NCBI GenBank assembly: GCA_013044365.1 | Contig: JABEUP010000110.1 | Location: forward strand, 1-5,328 | Length of the DNA stretch: 5,328 nucleotides | Source: Acidimicrobiaceae bacterium | Lineage (GTDB): Bacteria; Actinomycetota; Acidimicrobiia; Acidimicrobiales; Acidimicrobiaceae | Direction: 5' to 3' | Shown here: in pieces, positions 1 to 5,275 of the stretch | Position numbering within the stretch: position 1 is the first letter of the stretch | Layout: each line of letters starts with the position of its first letter | Made by a program: the position numbers and the translations under genes | Notes under the pieces: model-generated | Databases searched by the model: none | The model's input: only the letters and a program-made list of their open reading frames with translations | What the model was told of the DNA's origin: nothing

Positions 1-313
1 GCCCCGGGTTCGGTTGAGTTCCCTGACCGACAGGTCCCTAATGTAGAGCCTGGCTCAATCCCGCTTTGCGCCAGCCGGGCCGGCAAAAGTGCCCGGTGTT
101 GTTCCACCAGTTTTGAAAGGCTACGGCTAAAGCGCGCAGGGCAGCCTGTTGAACTACAGAGGAGCATTCGGCTAAACACATGAGGGAAGGCTCTTCGGGC
201 TTGTGCCAAATCTCTTGGCGGGTGAGCCGGGTCATCCCCTGGAGACAACCAGGTTGCCGGAGGTTTCTTTGTTCGAGATCGAGATTGCAGACAGATCCGG
301 CATCCGAACAGTG
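1..313 (-). pseudogene. TnpB-like protein remnant (IS605/IS607-type), frameshifted, cut by window edge
   Basis: The minus strand is open from 313 to the stop at 38-40. Its translation contains NLDLEQRNL, then SSVVQQAALRALAVAFQNWW, then GRPGWRKAG-like text (here CRPGWRKAG). In order these match the N-terminal region of TnpB proteins: the LEQR helix, the 'QQALRDLDRAFQNF' helix and the 'RPTWRKAG' segment. Just past the stop, one frame over (starting at 36), the strand reads DLSVRELNRTRG, which fits the next family block (DLSVRxLNRKWG). The gene therefore has a frameshift near 37-40. TnpB proteins are usually about 370-430 residues; only about 110 are visible, and the RuvC-like catalytic part and any downstream guide RNA would lie left of the window. 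No plausible start was found: a stop lies in frame at 314-316 and the usual extreme N-terminus is missing. In the family, TnpB is an RNA-guided nuclease carried by transposons. This copy is surely dead. The family call rests on remembered consensus, but several blocks in the right order make it fairly firm. Confidence 0.7.
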
Positions 314-399
314 TTATAGAAGTACAGGCGAGGCACTACTTTTGGGGTATGGGCGCTGGCGGATACTCGCGGTGTCAGCCTATTTTGGGGTGTGACACA

Positions 400-600
400 T
401 TCCGATAAACCGGAACGCTGTAACGGCTACGCCGTTAGCGCTGTCCTTCCCCACCCTCACGGACGGGATTTGCCACCCGGATCACGCAAATTGCCGCAGA
501 AAATTTGCATAACAAATAGAATTTTGTCACTTCACCAAGGTGACATCCCTAAGGCGGCATAAGTCCCGAAGGAGGTCGCTTGAACAAAGCCCACCTCCTT
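400..600. repeat. Cluster of consecutive inverted repeats (candidate structured region)
   Basis: No protein-coding signal was recognised between 314 and 579, but the stretch is full of short perfect inverted repeats. They are: TTCCG/CGGAA (400-404 with 411-415); TAACGGC/GCCGTTA with a 3-base loop (421-427 with 431-437), which can gain CGC/GCG (416-418 with 438-440) across a 2-base bulge; a weak CGGG/CCCG (464-467 with 476-479); GCAAATT/AATTTGC (486-492 with 502-508); TGTCAC/GTGACA (525-530 with 540-545); and AAGGAGGT/ACCTCCTT (569-576 with 593-600), extended inward by GCTT/AAGC (578-581 with 587-590). None is followed by a T-run on either strand, so none looks like an intrinsic terminator. 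Two hairpins (400-440) sit upstream of the tnpB remnant, where IS605-type elements carry terminal hairpins, so part of this may be an old transposon end. The rest could be a structured RNA leader or chance. The strand is unknown. Confidence 0.5.
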
Positions 601-702
601 ATGTATTTGCCTCCCTATTCCCAACGCCAAAGGGTGCCTGAACCTAACCGTGCTTGTACTAATGAGGCGATTAATTATGAACTATTTGCCAAAGACAGTT
701 AA
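580..702 (+). CDS. Possible 40-residue small protein with hairpin-masked ribosome binding site
   Basis: A TTG at 580 is preceded by AAGGAGGT (569-576), a perfect Shine-Dalgarno sequence, with a slightly short spacing of about 4 bases after GGAGG. The frame runs to TAA at 700-702, giving 40 residues beginning MNKAHLLMYLPPY and ending NYELFAKDS. An internal ATG (codon 8, at 601) has no ribosome binding site of its own. The stop overlaps the convergent stop of the LicD-like gene (699-701), both using the same TTAA. The Shine-Dalgarno sequence is fully paired with ACCTCCTT inside the coding region and the TTG lies in the upper stem, so translation would be expected to be low unless the hairpin opens. 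I do not recognise the protein. It could be a leader peptide, the 5' stub of a lost gene, or a chance ORF. The main argument for it is the ribosome binding site; the argument against is its small size and TTG start. Confidence 0.25.
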   Translation: MNKAHLLMYLPPYSQRQRVPEPNRACTNEAINYELFAKDS

Positions 703-1457
703 TCACCGACAGTTGCGCCATCCCAATCAAAACGATTGATTCGCCATAATTCCCGCGAGTACACCGCAGGACTATCGCGACTTGTCATCCAAGGGGTGTC
801 GTAGAATACCTCCCGATCCGCACGCCACCGCTGACCATAGAGAGAATCCAGTTCCAATTCGTGATCAGCCACCTTAAGCCAGGTGGAGTCGAGAAATCTA
901 AACTCAGTCCGTTCCTGATAAGGTAGATGAACTTCAACCTGTTCTATGGAATTCCCCGGATTGGCCAGAGCTTCGTTCCATGAACAGTCACGTGGAAAAT
1001 AACCATAATGACGAAACATGGGAAGTCCGTGAAGTTGGGGTTTTGGTTCTGTTAATTTATCAACTGGACTAAATTCAAAAAACTCGAATCTAGCTCCATC
1101 CCGCTCAAGCACCCATTCAGTGGACCGTCCTTCGTTATTTCTCCAACGGTGAAAAGGTCTAAATCCAGCCTCGAAAAGCGGCCCCAGCGCTTCTATGAAT
1201 AGATCTCGATCATGGGCCATAAAAGCAAAGTCGGCATCGCGGTAATCATTTTTAAGGATTGCCCCTTCCCTAGCCCAACCAAGCAGGAGTCCTCCAAAAA
1301 TCCAGTAATGACCCTCAAACTGAGTTGATGCTATTGCACGATTGAGCAACGCGAGGCTATCGACAAAATGCTCTTTTCTTTGCAAAACTATATCTCGCGC
1401 CATACGAACTCGACTACGGGCTATCGACATCGTAGAACGCTTGACTTTACCCGCCAA
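699..1457 (-). CDS. LicD/fukutin-like nucleotidyltransferase-fold protein
   Basis: The 252-residue product has the signature of the LicD/fukutin branch of the nucleotidyltransferase-like fold: FGGLLLGWAREG at about 54-65, then RDADFAF at 73-79, where D74 and D76 form the metal-binding DxD pair. E125 or E128 in the strand FEFFEF is a candidate third carboxylate. The C-terminal part holds LELDSLYGQRW (201-211), resembling the 'YLxxxYGxxW' tail of LicD proteins. There is no signal peptide or membrane segment, so it is probably cytoplasmic. Known relatives attach phosphocholine or similar phospho-groups to surface glycans and teichoic acids; the donor and acceptor here cannot be told. The start chosen is TTG at 1457 because GAAGG lies 8 bases upstream; ATG at 1430 (residue 10) lacks a ribosome binding site but remains possible. 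It follows the epimerase gene and the glycosyltransferase stub on the same strand, which supports a glycan role. A more general nucleotidyltransferase is the alternative. Confidence 0.72.
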   Translation of the reverse strand: MAGKVKRSTMSIARSRVRMARDIVLQRKEHFVDSLALLNRAIASTQFEGHYWIFGGLLLGWAREGAILKNDYRDADFAFMAHDRDLFIEALGPLFEAGFRPFHRWRNNEGRSTEWVLERDGARFEFFEFSPVDKLTEPKPQLHGLPMFRHYGYFPRDCSWNEALANPGNSIEQVEVHLPYQERTEFRFLDSTWLKVADHELELDSLYGQRWRADREVFYDTPWMTSRDSPAVYSRELWRINRFDWDGATVGD

Positions 1458-1528
1458 CTTCCTATCCTTCCGTTGTTATCCGATTGGCTCAAAATCGCCG
1501 GCACCGGGTTGAACCGCCGTCAAAGCAA

Positions 1529-1564
1529 ACCCAGCTAACCTGAAGATTAACATTTACCCAGCTA
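1529..1564. repeat. 9-bp direct repeat ACCCAGCTA flanking 18 bp
   Basis: ACCCAGCTA occurs at 1529-1537 and again at 1556-1564, 27 bases apart start to start. The second copy contains the stop codon of the glycosyltransferase-like stub. Short direct repeats of this kind can mark slippage, a deletion join or a target-site duplication around an excised element. The 18 bp between them shows nothing recognisable. The rest of the gap 1458-1561 holds the ribosome binding site of the LicD-like gene and nothing else I can name. Confidence 0.4.
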
Positions 1565-1666
1565 GTGACAGTGGACTATGAGCCACGACGTAGCCTCAAA
1601 TCCGCCGCTGCTGAATCTTCGCTCGTCAGGGCGAGCGCACTTAAGGACTTGCGGGTCGGCAATCAT
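1562..1666 (-). pseudogene. Probable N-terminal stub of a family-4 glycosyltransferase
   Basis: An ATG at 1666 is preceded by AGGAG with a 6-base gap, the best-spaced conventional ribosome binding site (ATG start) on the minus strand here. The frame closes at TAG (1562-1564) after 34 residues. The peptide begins MIADPQVLKCARP and contains GGFEATSWL at 21-29. Family-4 glycosyltransferases (GT-B fold) commonly start with a 'DPRVLKEAxxLxxxGxEVTV' segment just after the first strand. ADPQVLK followed by R and then GGFEAT fits that with a few substitutions and a small insertion. If right, only the first 30 or so of about 370 residues survive, and the body of the gene was deleted. It starts 83 bases after the SDR gene stop and points towards the LicD-like gene, so it sits where an operonic glycosyltransferase would be expected. 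A genuine short peptide or a chance ORF are the alternatives. A GC-rich inverted repeat (CGCTCG/CGAGCG, 1620-1625 with 1632-1637) lies inside it. Confidence 0.42.
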
Positions 1667-1749
1667 AATATTCTCCTAAGTTCAGAACAATTACGACTAT
1701 CAAACATCCGGTTGGACGACAAGTTTGACACATCTGTCACTCCCCAGTG

Positions 1750-2769
1750 CTACTTTCTCAGAACCCCATTTGTAGCAGACACCGCAGACATGCGACTCTT
1801 GAAAGATTCCACGGTCTCGATTAGACCGGATTCAAGATCACGAAACTCAAAATCTATAAGAGAAGACAGGCGCGAGATATCAAATTTCGGCACAGCATGC
1901 CCACTCGGCAAATCTGGACACAGTCTTATCTGTGAACTTGTGCCTGTCAGTCTCACTATCGTTGCAACAACATCGGAAATAACAGAATCCTTGGCCGCAG
2001 AAATATTTACCTCGTCGGGACACACCTCCAACTCGATTAAGCAACGAATAGCACGCGACAAATCGTCGACATGTAAAAAACTTCTCCTTTGTTTCCCATC
2101 TCCCCAAATATCGATCGGCAAACCATTTAGACAACTATGGATTACATTTGGGATAAGCCGTCCATTCTCAAGTTTGTCACCCGGACCATAGACGTTGGAT
2201 GGCCTCACAACTACTACCCGGTTGCCAAGGAGGATTCGGTATTGAGCGGCTAGGTATTCCAATATAATTTTACTGGTCAAATAACCGTTGTTTTGAAAAT
2301 CAACAGGGCTTCCAAAAGGGTCGGCCTCCACAACCGGAATGTTTTGCCCCGAGCGGTACACCTCCGCTGAACTTATAACCACCACCTTTGAAACCTTCAC
2401 AAGTTCACATAATGCAAAAGTATTCAGTGCAATTCTGACATTCGATTCTAAAATCTCACTAGCATTTTCCTGTTTGTACTTCGCATTACCATCCATGGCC
2501 GCACAGTGGACAATGGCCGCAAATTGACCGGTACAGCTATTCCCCACGCGTCTAGCGGCATCGGCATCACGAAGATCTAACGGAATGTGCTTAACGTTAC
2601 TGTTGGAAGGTGGCGTACGCGAAAGTACTGTTACATCGGCACCGCACGATACAAGCTCTTCCGAGACATGCGACCCGACAAATCCAGAACCGCCTGTTAC
2701 AATGATGTTTTGACTTCTTAGATCATGGCTTATTTTTAATTCACCTTGCCCCTCACGAAGTCTATCCAA
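1750..2769 (-). CDS. NAD-dependent epimerase/dehydratase (extended SDR)
   Basis: The 339-residue product is a full-length extended short-chain dehydrogenase/reductase acting on nucleotide sugars. Visible landmarks in order: the Rossmann motif TGGSGFVGSHV (25-35); LDLRD (64-68) after the third strand; HCAA (88-91); SSAEVY (133-138), giving the catalytic serine region; YLTSK (163-167), the YxxxK pair with Y163 and K167; RPSNVYGPGD (189-198); and GDGKQRRSFLHVDDL (223-237), typical of sugar-nucleotide epimerases and dehydratases. The enzyme is cytoplasmic and uses NAD(P) for oxidation/reduction of a sugar ring in UDP-, dTDP-, GDP- or CDP-linked form. The exact reaction (4-epimerase, 4,6-dehydratase or 4-reductase) cannot be decided from the sequence. 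The start is odd: in-frame stop TGA lies seven codons upstream, and TTG at 2769 is the only usual start before the nucleotide-binding motif, with no clear Shine-Dalgarno sequence. The gene may be leaderless or may have lost its original 5' end. It is likely co-transcribed with the genes below it. Confidence 0.9.
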   Translation of the reverse strand: MDRLREGQGELKISHDLRSQNIIVTGGSGFVGSHVSEELVSCGADVTVLSRTPPSNSNVKHIPLDLRDADAARRVGNSCTGQFAAIVHCAAMDGNAKYKQENASEILESNVRIALNTFALCELVKVSKVVVISSAEVYRSGQNIPVVEADPFGSPVDFQNNGYLTSKIILEYLAAQYRILLGNRVVVVRPSNVYGPGDKLENGRLIPNVIHSCLNGLPIDIWGDGKQRRSFLHVDDLSRAIRCLIELEVCPDEVNISAAKDSVISDVVATIVRLTGTSSQIRLCPDLPSGHAVPKFDISRLSSLIDFEFRDLESGLIETVESFKSRMSAVSATNGVLRK

Positions 2770-2859
2770 CGGGACCGTTAATAATCAGTATATTCAAAAA
2801 ATATAGTACTGTATTACCACTAGTTTTGATACTCTTCTTGTTTCGTGTAGTTCGGATAA
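2770..2859. promoter_or_regulatory. AT-rich divergent intergenic region, candidate promoter and operator
   Basis: This is the only strongly AT-rich stretch between divergent genes. On the minus strand TATACT (2792-2787) lies 17 bases before the TTG start of the epimerase gene and would give a very short leader; no good -35 box is seen at 16-18 bases. An imperfect palindrome, ATATAGTACTGTAT (2801-2814), is symmetrical around AGTACT with one mismatched pair and could be an operator. On the plus strand TTGATA (2826-2831) and GATAAT (2855-2860) are both present, but 23 bases apart, too far for a standard promoter. Promoter function is inferred only from position and composition. Confidence 0.35.
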
Positions 2860-2893
2860 TGGACAACGATGTCAATGATCACGAGGGAAAGTT

Positions 2894-3211
2894 ATGCCCA
2901 GGAGATATCCATCCGAGTTCCGACGAAAGGTCCTCGACCTTGTTCGCACTAAAAGATCTGTCCGTTCTATTACCTTGAATCTTGATATAGGTGCCCGGAC
3001 CATCCGTACCTGCAAGGCCCAACAGGAGTGTCCAAGAAACTTGTCGTGTATCATACCTGGGATTAGATTCAGTCATGGGTGGGATATCGAGATAACCTGC
3101 GGGCCATATCACTCAGATGCGGCTCTAAGGCCAAAGTATTATACTAAACCCACCGCAGCAGGCGTAGGAACCAGGCCAAAAACAAGAACGGAGAACACTA
3201 ACAAGCACTGA
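2894..3211 (+). pseudogene. IS3-type transposase OrfA remnant (helix-turn-helix start only)
   Basis: Residues 1-44 (2894 to about 3025), beginning MPRRYPSEFRRKVLDLVRT, match the start of IS3-family OrfA proteins of the HTH_Tnp_1 type: a basic 'RRYPxEFRRKVLDLV' helix followed by 'VxxIxxxLxIxxxTIxxW'. Here the second part has decayed: RTIRTCKAQQ stands where the family has something like QTIYTWRRQ. OrfA is normally about 90-110 residues followed by OrfB carrying the DDE catalytic domain. The remaining 61 codons match nothing I know, and no OrfB follows. The ribosome binding site GAGGG (2883-2887) sits 6 bases before the ATG, so the original expression signals are kept. TGGACAACGATG from 2860 may be the left tip of the element, but I could not find a matching inverted right end. 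The frame stays open to a TGA that overlaps the ATG of the flippase gene at 3211. It may therefore be transcribed, and even translated, as a leader to that gene. Confidence 0.62.
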
Positions 3212-4536
3212 TGAAAACCAGATCGCTAATCCTGGGTGCCCTGAAACCCTCGCAATCGCCGGTAGTTCGCAATTCAATTTCACTGTTAATTTCTACTGGT
3301 GGCACATCGGTCTTGGGAGTCCTCTTTTGGAGTGTTGCTACCCATCTCTATTCGGTAGCAACAGTCGGACGAGGCTCAGTCCAGGTTTCTTCCATGGCGC
3401 TTATCGCGAACTTCGCCCAACTGAATCTCTCGAGCGCCTTTATCCGGTTCCTGCCACGCGCCGGAATCAGAACCCGAACTACCATGATCGTGAGCTATTT
3501 AGGCTGCAGCATTCTGGCACTGGTAAGCGCGATCATCTTTCTACTTTCGCCGCTTCGCAATGGGATTGTACCATTTACGCTAAGCGTTGAGATCGCATTC
3601 GCTGCTAGCATCATATTTTGGACTATTTTCGTCATACAAGACGCTGCTTTGATTGCTCTGCAGTCGACAAAATGGGTTCCGGTCGAAAATATACTTTTCG
3701 GAGCCGTTAAACTCGGTCTGCTCCCGATTCTTCTCGGAACACCATCCGGAGAAGGGGTATTCTATTCCTGGACAATTCCGGTAGTCGCAGCCATTCTCAT
3801 CGTAAACGGATTTCTGTTTCTCAGCGTGGTCCCGAAACGTATTGCATCCGCATCTAAGCTACCCATACCGCCGCTTCCCAAACCGAGAGCACTTATGTCC
3901 TTTATTTCGGCTGAATACTTAAGCGGATTGGTAGGGACCTCAGCTGCCTTTCTAATGCCGCTCATCATCATCAAGCGTCTCGGTCCCCAAGCAGCGGGAT
4001 ATTTCTATTTACCGTGGCTTGTGGGAACATCATTTTCAAGTCTTCTTTGGAGCATCGCCTCTCCAACGATCGCAGAAGCAGCTCACGACCGGATGTCGCT
4101 TCACGATATCCTTCGAAAATCCTTGAAACTATATGCAATATTCGTTATACCGGCTTCATTATGTGTTGTACTTGGCGCACCGATTCTACTTACCCTGTTA
4201 TCTCAGCGCTATGCCGCGCATGGCACCACGCTGCTACGCCTAATCGGTCTAAGCTTTCCATTTTCTGCGGCAATCTCAATGTACAACGCATCGCTTTGGA
4301 TCAAAAAACGAATTTGGGTTCTGCTGGGTATCCGCACCCTCAGCAGTGTCGGGCTCCTCGTCCTGACGTGGGTACTACTTTCGACCCTGGGAGTCAGCGC
4401 GGCGGGAGTGGCGGAATTGACCATCTACGGCGTCATTGCCCTCTCCGTTCTTCCCATTTGGTTGAAATGGTACCGCTCAATTCAGCCGAATGAAGTCAGG
4501 CTCGCGATTGACCGCTACGGTAAAGAGGATTCGTAA
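3211..4536 (+). CDS. Polysaccharide flippase, MOP superfamily (Wzx-like)
   Basis: The 441-residue product is an integral membrane protein with about 12 hydrophobic segments, near residues 21-47, 58-80, 91-113, 122-149, 160-176, 183-207, 228-253, 262-283, 306-330, 341-364, 367-391 and 396-420. The N-terminus has the pattern RNSxxxxxxxGxxxxLGxxFW (20-40), then TVGRGSVQVSSM (51-62) and NFAQLNLSSAFIRFLPRAG (67-85). These are typical of the bacterial oligosaccharide-exporter family in surface-glycan clusters. In the family such proteins flip an undecaprenyl-linked oligosaccharide from the inner to the outer leaflet of the cytoplasmic membrane. The length fits (usually 400-500) and the frame is intact. 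The ATG at 3211 overlaps the upstream TGA by one base and has no close Shine-Dalgarno sequence: GGAG at about 3190 is 17 bases away. It may depend on translational coupling to the IS3-derived frame, or start slightly downstream. No polymerase or ligase gene is near. The exported substrate is unknown. Confidence 0.85.
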   Translation: MKTRSLILGALKPSQSPVVRNSISLLISTGGTSVLGVLFWSVATHLYSVATVGRGSVQVSSMALIANFAQLNLSSAFIRFLPRAGIRTRTTMIVSYLGCSILALVSAIIFLLSPLRNGIVPFTLSVEIAFAASIIFWTIFVIQDAALIALQSTKWVPVENILFGAVKLGLLPILLGTPSGEGVFYSWTIPVVAAILIVNGFLFLSVVPKRIASASKLPIPPLPKPRALMSFISAEYLSGLVGTSAAFLMPLIIIKRLGPQAAGYFYLPWLVGTSFSSLLWSIASPTIAEAAHDRMSLHDILRKSLKLYAIFVIPASLCVVLGAPILLTLLSQRYAAHGTTLLRLIGLSFPFSAAISMYNASLWIKKRIWVLLGIRTLSSVGLLVLTWVLLSTLGVSAAGVAELTIYGVIALSVLPIWLKWYRSIQPNEVRLAIDRYGKEDS

Positions 4537-4754
4537 ACGGGACCTCAGTTTCCAAGCGGGGAATGCCTAAGTAGAAAAATCAACTTCCAACAATTTTATT
4601 TCGTTGGCGGAATTACTACTCGGATATGACGGGATGCAAATACGTGGAGCCGGTGAGACTCCAGATGAGCAAAAAATAAATACCGAGACAAGACGCTTTA
4701 TCATTGACTATCAAGCCGTAGCGTAAGAGTACAAGCCAGCTCAAAGCTGACCTT
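4537..4754. other. Intergenic stretch without recognisable features
   Basis: This stretch separates the convergent flippase gene and IS1634-type remnant. I see no coding similarity in any frame. Two weak inverted repeats are present: TGGAG/CTCCA (4645-4649 with 4659-4663), and CAGCT/AGCTG with a 3-base loop (4737-4741 with 4745-4749), the latter followed 3 bases on by TTTT (4753-4756). That second one is too short and too far (200 bases) to be called a terminator for the flippase. The 9-mer CCGGTGAGA occurs at 4650-4658 and again at 4761-4769. Confidence 0.3.
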
Positions 4755-5275
4755 TTACCACCGGTGAGAACAGACATTAACCTGCTGCTGCTGTTCGTCG
4801 TCATCGTCATGACTACTCATAGCCGAGGTGGGTAGAACTCCTAAAACATCAAAAGCAAGGTGTTGAAGCATCGTTGATGTTCTAACGAGAGCTGATGCGT
4901 TCGACTGAACTTTATTTGCCTCAAAGGTGGCAGGGTCTTGGAGCAAGCTCTTAAAGTTATGCACGGGCTCTCCATCTTCGGTGCGCTTGGTGCATATCTT
5001 TGCGAGTATGCGACCAGACCTTGACAATAGAGTGGCCGGACAAAGTGGATGAAAGCTCTGTCAAACTCTATTAAATGTGCCACTGAATGTATTGCGCTTT
5101 TACACAACGAGAAAGTCGGTTATACCGGGGTAGCGTGGTCCGTGTCCCCAGAGAGAACGTTGTAGCGGCATTAAAAGGAACAGACTTTGTACCTTAGCTC
5201 CAGTCACCGGTGCACCTAGGAGTCAAGGAAGAGCTGGAGAACTCTTTTGTAGAGGTCGACCACCTTTGGCTTTCG
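4755..5275 (-). pseudogene. IS1634-type transposase remnant, C-terminal part
   Basis: The clearest part is the minus-strand frame from 5027 to the stop at 4755. It reads TKRTEDGEPVHNFKSLL, then ATFEANKV, then TMLQHLAFDVLGV. This is the order seen at the C-terminus of IS1634-type transposases from actinobacteria ('KRTxDGxPVHSFxSLLxDLATxxxN...TPLQxRAFxLLGV'). Upstream, in a different frame around 5045-5085, AHLIEFDRAF resembles 'AYYVEWHMRxAL'. Further up, from 5269, KVVDLYKRVLQLFLD and, after stops, VHR-LE-LRYKVCS resemble the 'DVVxxYKxL...' and 'VHHRxxDRVRAHVFLC' blocks that flank the last catalytic residue. The gene has at least one frameshift and several stops, and its first two thirds are absent. 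The intact enzyme is a DDE transposase of about 480-600 residues. An unusual tail, HDDDDEQQQQ, follows the normal C-terminus. The C-terminal call is fairly firm; the upstream blocks are weaker. Confidence 0.6.
4782..4808. repeat. Triplet repeat tract encoding D4-E-Q4 on the minus strand
   Basis: Four perfect CTG triplets (4782-4793) are followed by TTC and GTC/ATC triplets (4794-4808). Read on the minus strand these are four CAG, one GAA and four GAC/GAT codons, inside the tail of the IS1634-type remnant. The tract lies just after the point where the transposase normally ends, so it is probably slippage-prone sequence that extended a dead or relaxed reading frame. Confidence 0.55.

Noticed and set aside
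180..395. 71-codon plus-strand open frame at the left end
   Set aside because: It is antisense to the recognisable TnpB blocks and shows no similarity or ribosome binding site.
569..600. Hairpin as an intrinsic terminator for the LicD-like gene
   Set aside because: The stem is strong and lies about 100 bases past the stop, but the bases after it on the minus strand are CGGGAC, not a T-run.
1620..1637. CGCTCG/CGAGCG hairpin as a terminator after the epimerase gene
   Set aside because: It has no T-run on either strand and lies inside the glycosyltransferase-like stub.
1565..2191. 208-codon plus-strand open frame
   Set aside because: Most of it lies antisense to the well-supported epimerase gene, it has no similarity or ribosome binding site I can see, and its serine/arginine-rich text looks like a reverse-frame shadow.
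2826..2860. TTGATA and GATAAT as a plus-strand promoter
   Set aside because: The boxes are 23 bases apart, outside the normal 16-18 range.
4014..4493. 159-codon plus-strand open frame inside the flippase gene
   Set aside because: It is out of frame within a clearly coding membrane protein, and its composition is that of a frame shadow.
4737..4756. CAGCT/AGCTG hairpin plus TTTT as a flippase terminator
   Set aside because: It has only a five-pair stem with three bases before a four-T run, 200 bases after the gene; too weak to call.
4841..5107. 88-codon minus-strand open frame at the right
   Set aside because: Only its first part (AHLIEFDRAF) resembles a transposase block; the rest runs out of frame over the IS1634-type C-terminus. 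It is treated as part of one frameshifted pseudogene, not a separate gene.
4759..5212. Two copies of the palindrome CACCGGTG (4759-4766 and 5205-5212) as transposon ends
   Set aside because: The match does not extend beyond eight bases, and one copy lies inside the transposase remnant's coding area.
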